Origin: Streptomyces sp. 11x1
GTDB taxonomy: Bacteria > Actinomycetota > Actinomycetes > Streptomycetales > Streptomycetaceae
Reading direction: 5' to 3'
Length of the DNA: 64,000 nucleotides
NCBI RefSeq assembly: GCF_032598905.1
Contig: NZ_CP122458.1
Location: 9,945,001 to 10,009,000 of the forward strand
Shown here: positions 46,381 through 54,794 of the stretch, one piece after another
Layout: each line of letters starts with the position of its first letter
Position numbering within the stretch: the first letter of the stretch is position 1
Notes under the pieces: model-generated
Told to the model about the DNA's origin: nothing
The model's database searches: none
What the model saw: only the letters and a program-made list of their open reading frames with translations
Translations under genes and position numbers: made by a program

Positions 46381-47337
46381 ATGCAGACCGACCTCGTGGC
46401 CGCGCTCGACATAGGCGGGACCAAGATCGCCGGGGCGCTGGTGGACGGCCACGGCCGGATCCTGGTGCGCGCGCAGCGCCCGACGCCCTCGCGGGAGGAC
46501 GGCGACACCGTGATGCGGGCCGTCGAGGAGGTGTTCGGCGACCTGGCCGCCGATCCGCGGTGGAGCGGGGCGACGGCGGTGGGGATCGGCAGCGCCGGAC
46601 CGGTGGACGCCTCCGCCGGAACGGTGAGCCCCGTGAACATCCACGGCTGGCGCGGCTTCCCCCTCGTCGAGCGGGTCCGGGGCGTCACCGGCGGGTTGCC
46701 CGTCGAACTGATCGGCGACGGCGCGGCCATCACGGCGGCCGAGCACTGGCAGGGCGCGGCGCGCGGCCACGACAACGCGCTGTGCATGGTCGTGTCGACG
46801 GGCGTCGGCGGCGGCCTCGTCCTCGGCGGGAAACTGCACACGGGCCCCACCGGGAACGCCGGCCACATCGGCCACATCAGCGTCGACCTCGACGGTGACG
46901 CGTGCCCGTGCGGCGCCCGCGGCTGCGTCGAGCGCATCGCCAGCGGGCCCAACATCGCCCGGCGCGCCCTGGAGAACGGTTGGCGGCCCGGGCCCGACGA
47001 TGACACCTCCGCCGCCGCGGTCGCCGCCGCGGCGCGGGCCGGCGACCCGGTCGCCGTGGCCTCGTTCGAACGGGCCGCGCAGGCCCTCGCCGCCGGGATC
47101 GCGGCCACCGCCGCCCTCGTCGAGATCGATCTCGCGGTCATCGGCGGCGGCGTCGCGAACGCCGGTGACGTCCTCTTCGCCCCTCTCCGCACCGCACTCA
47201 AGAACTACGCCACCCTCTCCTTCGTCCAGGGCCTGACGATCGCGCCCGCCGTGATGGGGACCGACGCCGGCCTGGTCGGCGCGGCCGCGGCGGCGCTGAC
47301 CGGACGACGGAGCGGGCCGGGATCCGGGACGGAGTGA
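46381..47337 (+). CDS. ROK family sugar kinase
   Basis: 318 aa. ATP-binding DIGGTKIAGAL (residues 10-20), the ROK Zn-binding signature GHISVDLDGDACPCGARGCVE (GHI...CxCGxxGCxE), and STGVGGGLVLGG. It phosphorylates a hexose or aminohexose in the cytoplasm. No DNA-binding domain. Its control by the divergent LacI regulator suggests a role in uptake and use of one sugar. Confidence 0.95.
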   Translation: MQTDLVAALDIGGTKIAGALVDGHGRILVRAQRPTPSREDGDTVMRAVEEVFGDLAADPRWSGATAVGIGSAGPVDASAGTVSPVNIHGWRGFPLVERVRGVTGGLPVELIGDGAAITAAEHWQGAARGHDNALCMVVSTGVGGGLVLGGKLHTGPTGNAGHIGHISVDLDGDACPCGARGCVERIASGPNIARRALENGWRPGPDDDTSAAAVAAAARAGDPVAVASFERAAQALAAGIAATAALVEIDLAVIGGGVANAGDVLFAPLRTALKNYATLSFVQGLTIAPAVMGTDAGLVGAAAAALTGRRSGPGSGTE

Positions 47338-47403
47338 TCGGGGCGAGAACGAAACGCGGAAACGGGGCGTGACCCCTCGGGGGCTTCCGCAGTTGAGCGG
47401 GGC

Positions 47404-47646
47404 ATGAAGAAGCGCAGCATGCTCGCCATCGCCTCCCTGGCCACCGGTTTCGTCGTCGCGGCCGTCACGCCGTCGCACGGTCTGGAAGCCGCCGACACGC
47501 TCGGCAAGACCGACGCACTGAGTAAACTGGACGTCGAGGACACGCTCGGCGAGGTCGGCAAGACGGTCTCCAGCGACAGCCTGGCGGTCGACGACGACGC
47601 CCTGGGAGGCCTGGGCCAGGAGGGCAAGGACGGCAAGCAGGGCTGA
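47404..47646 (+). CDS. Small secreted protein of unknown function
   Basis: 80 aa. The N-terminus KKRSMLAIASLATGFVVAAVTPSHG is a signal peptide. The mature part, about 54 residues, is acidic and Asp/Gly/Leu-rich without Cys (for example LGKTDALSKLDVEDTLGEVGK). It resembles the small secreted Streptomyces proteins of unknown role that follow development. ATG with GAGCGGGG ahead; followed by a hairpin. Confidence 0.75.
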   Translation: MKKRSMLAIASLATGFVVAAVTPSHGLEAADTLGKTDALSKLDVEDTLGEVGKTVSSDSLAVDDDALGGLGQEGKDGKQG

Positions 47647-47697
47647 CGTCCTGGTGGGGGGTGACGGATCCTCCGTCCGCCTCCCCACGCACCGCGC

Positions 47698-47728
47698 ACG
47701 GCGGGCCCGCTTCGGCGGGGCCCGCCGT
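47698..47728. terminator. Hairpin after the small secreted protein gene
   Basis: ACGGCGGGCCCGC (47698-47710), TTCG loop, GCGGGGCCCGCCGT (47715-47728) with one bulged base. Confidence 0.7.
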
Positions 47729-47814
47729 CGTCGTATTCCGGCTCCTCATCAGCGGCTGGTTTCCGTGGCGGAGTGGAGGGCAAGCCTCAGGGGGTCAACA
47801 GAAGAGGGGGAACC

Positions 47815-48852
47815 GTGATCGTCTGGATCAACGGTGCGTTCGGTGCGGGGAAGACCACCACCGCACGGGAACTGATCGAACTGATCCCGAACAGCACGCT
47901 CTTCGACCCCGAGGTCATCGGCGGCGCCCTGACGCACATGCTGCCGGCCAAACGCCTCGCCGAGGTCGGCGACTTCCAGGACCTGCCGAGCTGGCGCCGG
48001 CTGGTGGTCGAGACCGCCGCCGCACTGCTCGCCGAGCTGGGCGGCACCCTCGTGGTCCCCATGACCCTGCTCCGCCAGGAGTACCGCGACGAGATCTTCG
48101 GCGGCCTCGCCTCCCGCCGCATCCCTGTACGGCACCTGCTCCTGGCCCCGGCTGAAACGATACTGCGGGAGCGAATAGCCGGGCGGGAGATCCCGCCCGA
48201 CCTCCCCGAGGGCGAGATGCGGCTGCGTCAATGGGCGTACGACCACATCGCGCCGTACCGCGCCGCGCTGAGCGGCTGGCTCACCTCGGACGCCCATCTC
48301 GTCGACACCGGCACCCTCACCCCGTACGAGACCGCGCGGCGCATCGCCGATGCCGTGGCCACCGACGGGGTACCCGTGTGCGACATCGTGCAGACCCCCG
48401 AGCCGACCGCCGAGACGGTCGCCGCGGGGGTCCTGTTGTTCGACGAGCAGGACCGGGTGCTGCTCGTCGATCCGACCTACAAGCCCGGGTGGGAGTTCCC
48501 CGGAGGGGTGGTGGAGGCGGGGGAGGCACCGGCCAGGGCGGGGGTGCGGGAGGTGCTGGAGGAGACCGGGATACGGCTCGACGAGGTGCCCCGGCTGCTG
48601 GTCGTCGACTGGGAGGCGCCGGTGGCACCGAGGTACGGAGGGCTGCGGCTGCTGTTCGACGGCGGGCGGCTGGACGTCAGTGGGCCGCAGCGGCCCGTGC
48701 TGCCGGGGACCGAGCTGCGTGACTGGCGGTTCGTCACGGAGGAACAGGCCGCGGATCTGCTGCCGCCGGTGCGCTACGAGCGGCTGCGGTGGGCGTTGCG
48801 GGCTCGGGAGCGGGGCGCTGCGCTGTACCTGGAGGCAGGGGTTCCCGTGTAG
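47815..48852 (+). CDS. P-loop kinase fused to Nudix hydrolase
   Basis: 345 aa. N-terminal P-loop NTPase with Walker A GAFGAGKT (residues 7-14) and a small-molecule-kinase layout (about 1-185, TmrB/AAA-like). C-terminal Nudix domain with complete box at residues 231-253 (G-x5-E-x7-REVLEETGI). Such fusions are rare; kinase and pyrophosphohydrolase could act on the same nucleotide-like substrate in turn. GTG at 47815 with GAAGAGGGGGA ahead; an ATG at 47773 is possible but lacks support. Confidence 0.92.
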   Translation: MIVWINGAFGAGKTTTARELIELIPNSTLFDPEVIGGALTHMLPAKRLAEVGDFQDLPSWRRLVVETAAALLAELGGTLVVPMTLLRQEYRDEIFGGLASRRIPVRHLLLAPAETILRERIAGREIPPDLPEGEMRLRQWAYDHIAPYRAALSGWLTSDAHLVDTGTLTPYETARRIADAVATDGVPVCDIVQTPEPTAETVAAGVLLFDEQDRVLLVDPTYKPGWEFPGGVVEAGEAPARAGVREVLEETGIRLDEVPRLLVVDWEAPVAPRYGGLRLLFDGGRLDVSGPQRPVLPGTELRDWRFVTEEQAADLLPPVRYERLRWALRARERGAALYLEAGVPV

Positions 48853-48913
48853 GGGGCTGTTCGTGCCGCCGCCGTTTCGGGTCGGTGGTCGGGCGGGTGC
48901 GGGTGGATCGTGG

Positions 48914-48954
48914 TTGCTCGCGCAGTTCCCCGCGCCCCTTTCGGGGCGCGGGCT
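48914..48954. repeat. Dispersed GC-rich hairpin repeat, copy 3
   Basis: GCTCGCGCAGTTCCCC then GCGCCCCTTTCGGGGCGC: the best-conserved copy of the element also seen at 4754-4788 (reverse) and 29606-29647. Between two convergent genes, so it may also terminate transcription. Confidence 0.65.
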
Positions 48955-48957
48955 CGC

Positions 48958-50313
48958 TCAGTTGGCTGCGTAGTTCCGCAGGAACAGGGCCTCCGTCACC
49001 GACATGCGCTCCAACTCCTCAGGGGACACGCTCTCGTTGACCGCGTGGATCCGGGCCTCCGGTTCGCTGAGGCCGATGAGGAGGATCTCGGCGTCGGGGT
49101 AGAGGGCGGCGAGGGCGTTGCAGAGGGGGATGGATCCGCCGTGCCCCGCGTACTGCATCTCCTGACCCGGGTGGGCGACGGCCATCGCCGCCGCCATCGC
49201 CTCGTACGCCGGGCTGGAGGTGTCGGCGCGGAACGCCTGGCCGTGGCCGATGAGTTCGCAAGCGACCCGGGCGCTCCACGGGGTGTGGGCCACCAGATGC
49301 GCTTCGAGCAGCTTGATCGCCTGCTGGACGTCCACGCCCGGCGGGACGCGCAGCCCGACCAGGGCGCGGGCGCTCGCCTGGATCGACGGGGTCGCGCCGA
49401 CCACGGGCGGGGCGTCGATGCCCAGCACGGTGGCGGCGGGCCGCGCCCAGATCCGGTCGGCGACGGTGTCGGCACCGACCAGCGCCACACCGTCGAGCAC
49501 CTTGGCGTCCTCGCGGAACTGCGCGTCGGTGTACTGCAGGCCGTCCCACGTCCCGTCGCTCACGAGCCCCTCGACGGTCGTCGTGCCGTCCTCGGCGCGC
49601 AGGGAGTCCAGGACACGGATCAGCGCGGCCAGCGCGTCGGGGGCCGCGCCGCCGAACTGCCCCGAGTGCAGGTTGCCTTCGAGGGCGTCGACGCGCACCC
49701 GCATGAGGATCATGCCGCGCAGGGAGGTGGTGACCGTCGGCAGGCCCACCCGGAAGTTGCCCGCGTCCCCGATCACGACGGTGTCGGCGGCGAGCAGTTC
49801 GGGGTGCGCCTCGGCGTACCGCTGGAGGCCGCCGGTGCCCATCTCCTCGGAGCCCTCGACGATCACCTTGACCGTGACCGGCACCCCGCCGTCGGCCTTC
49901 AGGGCCCGCAGTGCCAGCAGGTGCATGATCACACCGCCCTTGCAGTCGGCGGCGCCCCGCCCGTACCAGCGGCCGTCGCGCTCGGTCAGCTCGAACGGCG
50001 GCGACACCCAGGCGGCCTCGTCGAGCGGCGGCTGCACGTCGTAGTGGGCGTAGAGGAGGACCGTCCTCGCGCCCTCGGGTCCCGGGAGGCAGCCGTACAC
50101 GGACTGGGTGCCGTCGGGGGTGTCGAGCAGGGCCACGTCCTGGAAGCCCTCGGCGCGCAGCGCGTCGGCGACCCAGCGCGCGGCGCCCTCGCTCTCGCTC
50201 CTCGGGAACTGGTCGAAGTCCGCCACCGACTTGAAGGCCACCAGTTCGGCGAGCTCCTGCTTCGCCCGGGGAATCAGCGAGGCGACGGTCTCGGCGACCG
50301 GGTTCGACGGCAT
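48958..50313 (-). CDS. M20 family dipeptidase/peptidase
   Basis: 451 aa. Catalytic zinc site AHYDVQP, the bridging Asp in RGAADCKGG, the EGSEEMG Glu pair and the C-terminal GHGGSIPLC His, with a lid domain in between. It hydrolyses dipeptides in the cytoplasm. ATG at 50313 with AGGAG ahead. Confidence 0.96.
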   Translation of the reverse strand: MPSNPVAETVASLIPRAKQELAELVAFKSVADFDQFPRSESEGAARWVADALRAEGFQDVALLDTPDGTQSVYGCLPGPEGARTVLLYAHYDVQPPLDEAAWVSPPFELTERDGRWYGRGAADCKGGVIMHLLALRALKADGGVPVTVKVIVEGSEEMGTGGLQRYAEAHPELLAADTVVIGDAGNFRVGLPTVTTSLRGMILMRVRVDALEGNLHSGQFGGAAPDALAALIRVLDSLRAEDGTTTVEGLVSDGTWDGLQYTDAQFREDAKVLDGVALVGADTVADRIWARPAATVLGIDAPPVVGATPSIQASARALVGLRVPPGVDVQQAIKLLEAHLVAHTPWSARVACELIGHGQAFRADTSSPAYEAMAAAMAVAHPGQEMQYAGHGGSIPLCNALAALYPDAEILLIGLSEPEARIHAVNESVSPEELERMSVTEALFLRNYAAN

Positions 50314-50495
50314 GGGCACGCTCCTGGTGGGTGCGACGTTGTCCTTCTGGGTACGGGGCCGCACACGCTCCTGCCCGGTGTGTCGGTGTAGGGCGCATGC
50401 GCTGCCGATCCTCCCACAGCGGCCTGGGGCGTCACCCGCCGTAGGATGCGGGGGACAGGTGCGGCAGGCGGCTGGATCGGGAGCAGTAGACCATC

Positions 50496-51701
50496 GTGAG
50501 CAGCGAGAACTCTTCGGCGGACGACGTGCAGCGGGTGTGGGACGTCGTCGTGGTGGGCGCGGGCCCCGCAGGGGCTTCGGCCGCCTACGCGGCGGCGGTC
50601 GCGGGACGCAGCGTCCTGTTGCTGGAGAAGGCGGAGCTGCCGCGCTACAAGACGTGCGGCGGCGGCATCATCGGTCCCTCGCGCGACGCGCTGCCGCCCG
50701 GCTTCGAACTGCCCTTCAAGGACCGGGTGCACGCGGTCACCTTCTCCCTCGACGGCCGCTACGCCCGCACACGCAAGTCGAAACAGATGCTCTTCGGGCT
50801 GATCAACCGGCCCGAGTTCGACCAGCAGCTCGTCGAGCACGCCCAGAAGGCGGGCGCCGAGCTGCGGACGGGCGTCACGGTCACCCGTGTCGAGCAGCAC
50901 GGCTCGGCGGTGCCCGACCGGCGTACCGTCGCCGTCGTCCTCCAGGGCGGTGAGACGCTGCTCGCGCGGGCCGTCGTCGGCGCGGACGGCAGCGCCAGCC
51001 GCATAGGGGCACATGTCGGGGTGAAGCTCGACCAGGTCGACCTCGGCCTGGAGGCGGAGATCCCCGTTCCGGAGACGGTCGCCGAGGACTGGAAGGGGCG
51101 CGTCCTCATCGACTGGGGCCCGATGCCCGGCAGTTACGGGTGGGTCTTCCCCAAGGGCGACACCCTGACCGTCGGGGTGATCTCCGCGCGCGGTGAAGGT
51201 GCCGCCACCAAGCGTTACCTGGAGGACTTCATCGGACGGCTCGGCCTCGCCGGCTTCGAACCGAGCGTCTCCTCCGGGCACTTGACGCGTTGCCGGGCCG
51301 ACGATTCGCCGCTGTCGCGGGGCCGGGTGCTGGTCTGCGGGGACGCGGCGGGGCTGTTGGAGCCGTGGACCCGGGAGGGCATCTCCTTCGCGCTGCGCTC
51401 GGGGCGGCTGGCCGGTGAGTGGGCGGTGCGGATCGCCGAGGCCCACGACGCGGTGGACACCCGCCGCCAGGCCCTGAACTACGCGTTCGCCGTGAAGGCC
51501 GGGCTCGGTGTCGAGATGAGCGTCGGCAAGCGGCTGCTGATCGCCTTCGAGCGGCGGCCGGGGCTCTTCCACGCGGCCCTCACCGGATTCCGGCCCGCGT
51601 GGCGGGCGTTCGTCGACATCACGCGCGGGTCGACCTCCCTGGGGGAGATCGTCCGCAGCCACCCGATCGCCCAGCGCGCGCTGACCGCGTTCGACAAGTA
51701 G
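50496..51701 (+). CDS. Geranylgeranyl reductase family FAD protein
   Basis: 401 aa. FAD-binding VVVVGAGPAGASAAYAAA, then CGGGI, the FAD-binding GDAAGLLEPWTREGISFAL and ARAVVGADGSAS. The family reduces polyprenyl chains in quinones and lipids; in Streptomyces it may act on menaquinone or carotenoid side chains. GTG at 50496. No prenyl-synthesis genes nearby. Confidence 0.94.
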   Translation: MSSENSSADDVQRVWDVVVVGAGPAGASAAYAAAVAGRSVLLLEKAELPRYKTCGGGIIGPSRDALPPGFELPFKDRVHAVTFSLDGRYARTRKSKQMLFGLINRPEFDQQLVEHAQKAGAELRTGVTVTRVEQHGSAVPDRRTVAVVLQGGETLLARAVVGADGSASRIGAHVGVKLDQVDLGLEAEIPVPETVAEDWKGRVLIDWGPMPGSYGWVFPKGDTLTVGVISARGEGAATKRYLEDFIGRLGLAGFEPSVSSGHLTRCRADDSPLSRGRVLVCGDAAGLLEPWTREGISFALRSGRLAGEWAVRIAEAHDAVDTRRQALNYAFAVKAGLGVEMSVGKRLLIAFERRPGLFHAALTGFRPAWRAFVDITRGSTSLGEIVRSHPIAQRALTAFDK

Positions 51702-51742
51702 GACCAGGCCGTCGCCCGTGTCGCCACCGGCACCCCGGCCGG

Positions 51743-52195
51743 TCACCGCTGGACGGTGATCCGGAAGACGGGGTGCTTCGGCGCGGCGGCGAGCAATTCG
51801 GCGTCGGTGGAGTCGGCGTCGACGTCACCGAAGAACCGGCCCACTTCCCAGCCCCACTTCTTCAGGTAGGAGCGCAGCACGGCGGGCTTCTCCTCGTCGG
51901 GCAGCTCGACCGCCGTGAACTCCCGCACCCGGCGGCCCACCTGGAGCCGTCCGCCGCCGGCCGCCCGCATGTTGCGCACCCACTCCGAGTGGCCGCGCGC
52001 CGAGACGAGGTAGGGGCCGCCCTCGTACGGCAACGGGTTGACCGGAAGCCGACGCCACTCGCCGCTCCTGCGGCCGCGCACGGAGAGTTCGGCCGTGCCG
52101 AGGAGGCTGACGCCGTGGCGGGCGAGCCAGCCGATGATGCCGTTGAGCGCGCGGTCGACGCGGTTGGCCTTGATGTAGTGGGGCGACGACGACAT
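51743..52195 (-). CDS. Deazaflavin (F420)-dependent nitroreductase family protein
   Basis: 150 aa split-barrel protein of the DDN/FDOR family: VSLLGTAELSVRGRRSGEWRRLPVNPL, GGPYLVSARGHSEWVRNMRAAGGGRL. It would use reduced F420. ATG at 52195. Divergent from a TetR regulator with palindromes between. Confidence 0.94.
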   Translation of the reverse strand: MSSSPHYIKANRVDRALNGIIGWLARHGVSLLGTAELSVRGRRSGEWRRLPVNPLPYEGGPYLVSARGHSEWVRNMRAAGGGRLQVGRRVREFTAVELPDEEKPAVLRSYLKKWGWEVGRFFGDVDADSTDAELLAAAPKHPVFRITVQR

Positions 52196-52243
52196 GGGGT
52201 TCCTCCCGTGGGCGGGCGAGCGGGTCTCCGGGCGATGCGTCCG

Positions 52244-52330
52244 GAGAGCACTGCTCTCACTTGAGAGCAGTGTGCACGAGATTGGTGCTCTGCAGCAAGA
52301 GCAGTGCTCTTGTTTGTGTGCAGTGCTCTG
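52244..52330. promoter_or_regulatory. Array of AGAGCAxTGCTCT palindromes (TetR operators)
   Basis: GAGAGCACTGCTCTC (52244-52258) and AGAGCAGTGCTCT (52298-52310) are perfect palindromes. GAGAGCAGTG (52263-52272), TGCTCT (52286-52291) and GCAGTGCTCTG (52320-52330) are half or diverged copies. They fill the 158-bp divergent spacer between the DDN-type gene and the TetR gene. Confidence 0.75.
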
Positions 52331-52352
52331 AATCTGTGGCACACTCCTCTTC

Positions 52353-53063
52353 ATGAGCACTGCACGAGGGGTTCGCGCCCGTGCCCGGATCGAGGTCACC
52401 GCCGCCATCAAGGACGAGGCGCGCAGACAGCTCGCGGCGGAGGGTGCCGCCAAGCTGTCGCTGCGGGCCGTCGCACGCGAACTCGGCATGGTCTCCTCCG
52501 CGTTGTACCGCTACTTCCCGAGCCGTGACGAGTTGCTCACCGCGCTGATCATCGACGCGTACGAGTCCCTGGGCGGGGCCGCCGAGGCCGCGCACGCGAA
52601 GGCCGCCGGGGAGAGCCCGGCCGGGCAGTGGGTCGCCGTGTGCGAGGGGGTGCGGGCGTGGGCGCTGGCGCGGCCGCACGAGTACGCGTTGATCTACGGC
52701 TCGCCGGTGCCCGGGTACAGCGCGCCCGAGACGACGGTGCCGGCCGCCTCCCGGACGGGGCAGGTGCTCATCCGGATCCTGCGGGACGCGCATCTGGCCG
52801 ACGCGATGGCGTTGCGGGAGCTGCCCGCCGAGCTGCGGCCCGAGGCGGTGCGGATGGCTGAGGACTTCGCTCCCGATCTGCCGCCGGAGGCGCTCGCGGT
52901 GCTGGTCGGGGCGTGGGCCCAGTTGTTCGGGCTGGTCAACTTCGAGGTGTTCGGGCAGTTCAACAAGGTGGTCGAGGACCGCGAGATGTTCTTCCGGTAC
53001 GCGGCGCACGGGCTCGCCCGCCATGTGGGACTGGCCGGTGTGGTCCGCCCGGAGCAGACGTGA
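52353..53063 (+). CDS. TetR family transcriptional regulator
   Basis: 236 aa. HTH ALKDEARRQLAAEGAAKLSLRAVARELGMVSSALYRYFPSRDELLTALI; a helical ligand domain with the long WVAVCEGVRAWALARPHEYALIYGSPVPG segment. ATG at 52353 has no clear ribosome site and may be leaderless. Divergent from the DDN-type gene, whose expression and its own it likely represses by the palindrome array. Confidence 0.95.
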   Translation: MSTARGVRARARIEVTAAIKDEARRQLAAEGAAKLSLRAVARELGMVSSALYRYFPSRDELLTALIIDAYESLGGAAEAAHAKAAGESPAGQWVAVCEGVRAWALARPHEYALIYGSPVPGYSAPETTVPAASRTGQVLIRILRDAHLADAMALRELPAELRPEAVRMAEDFAPDLPPEALAVLVGAWAQLFGLVNFEVFGQFNKVVEDREMFFRYAAHGLARHVGLAGVVRPEQT

Positions 53064-53123
53064 TCACCGACTGGGCGGGCGGCGGCCGGGCGCCCGCGAC
53101 CGCGCGCGGATCGTCGTCCTGGC

Positions 53124-53456
53124 CTACGGGGACTGCGAGTTCGGGTTGTCGCGGCCGGGTCGGCTGGGCCGCGCCTCGCCCGGTCCGTCGGGCGGTGCGG
53201 GAGCCCGCCGGTCCGCCCGGAGGGCGTGCCTGAAGCGGGTCAGCACGATCGTGACGACCGCGACGAAAACCACGACGGTGGCGGCGGCCGAGAGGTGACG
53301 GAGCAGGTCCTCCCGGCCGCGCAGGGAGCCGACGACGTCCGGCAGGAACTCGGTCACCCCGAAATAGGCCGCGCCCGCCATCACCGCCCCCGCGAAGAGG
53401 GCGAACCCGATCTCCGTCGTCATCGCGTCCCGCTCGGCCTGCGTCCGTCTCCCCAT
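53124..53456 (-). CDS. Small membrane protein (probably DUF6332)
   Basis: 110 aa with two membrane segments (about residues 14-36 and 58-75) and a basic Pro-rich tail. The opening MGRRTQAERDAMTTEIGFAL looks like the small Streptomyces family DUF6332. Convergent with the TetR gene. Function unknown. Confidence 0.75.
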   Translation of the reverse strand: MGRRTQAERDAMTTEIGFALFAGAVMAGAAYFGVTEFLPDVVGSLRGREDLLRHLSAAATVVVFVAVVTIVLTRFRHALRADRRAPAPPDGPGEARPSRPGRDNPNSQSP

Positions 53457-53519
53457 GGACCGAGTGTGGGGGCGGCGGGCGTACCGGACAAGAAGGTCGG
53501 CGCGCCCGCCGGTTCGGTT

Positions 53520-54311
53520 TCAGACGATGCCCGAGGCTTCCCGCCACAGCTCGGCGAGTGCGGGGTCGCCGGTGACGGAGGGGAGGGGGATCCGGTTCCA
53601 CAGAGCCAGGTAGAGCCGGGACGCCGGGCCCGTGATCTCGCAGTCCGCGTCCGGGGCGTGTGAGACGTCCACGCGTTCCGCCGCCGGTGGTTGGGACGAC
53701 AGCCGTACGGTCCAGGCGGCGTCCGTGTCGGTCGCGCGCACCCGTAGGACACGTGGTGTTTCGGTGCGCACCCGGCTCTTGGGGCGGGCGTGGAAGCAGA
53801 GCAGCAGTTCGTCGATGCCGTCGACCGCGAAGTCGACGGCGAAGTCGGAGGTGAGGGTCGGGGTGGGGTCCAGGACGGCCTCGGTGAGGTGGGCGCCGCG
53901 CGCGTCGCCGAGGGCGGACTCCGCGTCGGCGCGGTGCACGGCCGTCTCGTGGGCCTGGCGGCGTGCCCAGAAGGCCAGGGGGGAGGGGGCGGGCAGAAAG
54001 CTCCAGCAGTCGAGGTCGGCAGGGGCGGCGCGCAGGGTGTCGAGGAGACGTCGGTGGCCGTCCTCGAACCAGGTCAACAGTGTGTCACCGTCCAGTTCTC
54101 CCGGCCCGTCCGGGAGGGGGCGGGGCGTGGGTTGTCCCTCGGCGACGAAGGCCGTGGCCCAGCGGTGCACGGCTCCCGTGTGGCGTACCAGGTCCCGTAC
54201 CCGCCATGACGGACAGGTCGGGACCTCGGCGTCCGTACCGGCCTTGCGGGCGGCCGTGGCGAGCAGTCGGCCTTCCTCGTCCAGGGCTCTGATGTGCTCA
54301 GCGGTCTCCAT
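53520..54311 (-). CDS. Maleylpyruvate isomerase family mycothiol-dependent enzyme
   Basis: 263 aa. DinB-like four-helix bundle with PTCPSWRVRDLVRHTGAVHRWA, the later His-x3-H motif HETAVHRADAE giving the metal site, and a C-terminal SCP2-like MDMPI C-domain (ALWNRIPLPSVTGDPALAELW). It uses mycothiol in detoxification or isomerisation. Confidence 0.95.
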   Translation of the reverse strand: METAEHIRALDEEGRLLATAARKAGTDAEVPTCPSWRVRDLVRHTGAVHRWATAFVAEGQPTPRPLPDGPGELDGDTLLTWFEDGHRRLLDTLRAAPADLDCWSFLPAPSPLAFWARRQAHETAVHRADAESALGDARGAHLTEAVLDPTPTLTSDFAVDFAVDGIDELLLCFHARPKSRVRTETPRVLRVRATDTDAAWTVRLSSQPPAAERVDVSHAPDADCEITGPASRLYLALWNRIPLPSVTGDPALAELWREASGIV

Positions 54312-54349
54312 GGGAGGAGTCTGCCGGACGAACCGCGCGTGCAGCGCCT

Positions 54350-54735
54350 GTTACGGGCCGATGTACGTGCCGAGCCGACGTACCTGCCCCGGCACGCAAT
54401 GCCCGAGCCGGCGTGCGTGCCGGTGCCGAGGCCATGCCCGAGCCTGCGTGCCCGGGCCGACGCAGTTGCCGAGCCCACGTGTGTGCTCCGGCCGGCGCGT
54501 GCCCGGGCCGATGGTACGCCCGGGCCGACGCACATGCCGAGCCGACGTGTGTGCCTTGGCTGACGCGATGCCCAAGCCTGCGTGCCTGCCAGGGCCGACG
54601 CTGTTGCCGAGCCGACGCGTGTGGCCCGGGCCGACGCAAAGCTCACGCCGGCGTGCCTGCCAGGGCCGACGTGATGCCCGGGCCGATGGCACGCCCGGGC
54701 CGACGCGCATGCCTGGCCCCGCGTGGCCGTCACCG
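54350..54735. repeat. Degenerate tandem repeat array, ~17-bp unit
   Basis: About 385 bp of imperfect repeats of a ~17-bp unit (consensus-like GGGCCGACGCnnATGCCC alternating with GAGCCGACGTGTGTGCC), making ~34-bp higher-order units, at least 20 degenerate copies. For example GGGCCGACG recurs at several steps. It falls just downstream of the graspetide ATP-grasp gene and has no supported reading frame. Confidence 0.8.
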
Positions 54736-54794
54736 GGCTGAGCGCAAGCCCCAGTCGGGTCGGCGCTCGGGGCGCGACTGGGTCGCCGGTGGGG

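Noticed and set aside
47404..47646. Chaplin or SapB-like peptide
   Set aside because: No cysteines and no chaplin motif; acidic mature part.
54350..54735. CRISPR array
   Set aside because: Units are degenerate, 17-34 bp, without unique spacers; no cas genes.
54340..54741. Coding region through the tandem repeats
   Set aside because: Only Arg/Pro/Cys-rich frames on both strands; no ribosome site or family match.
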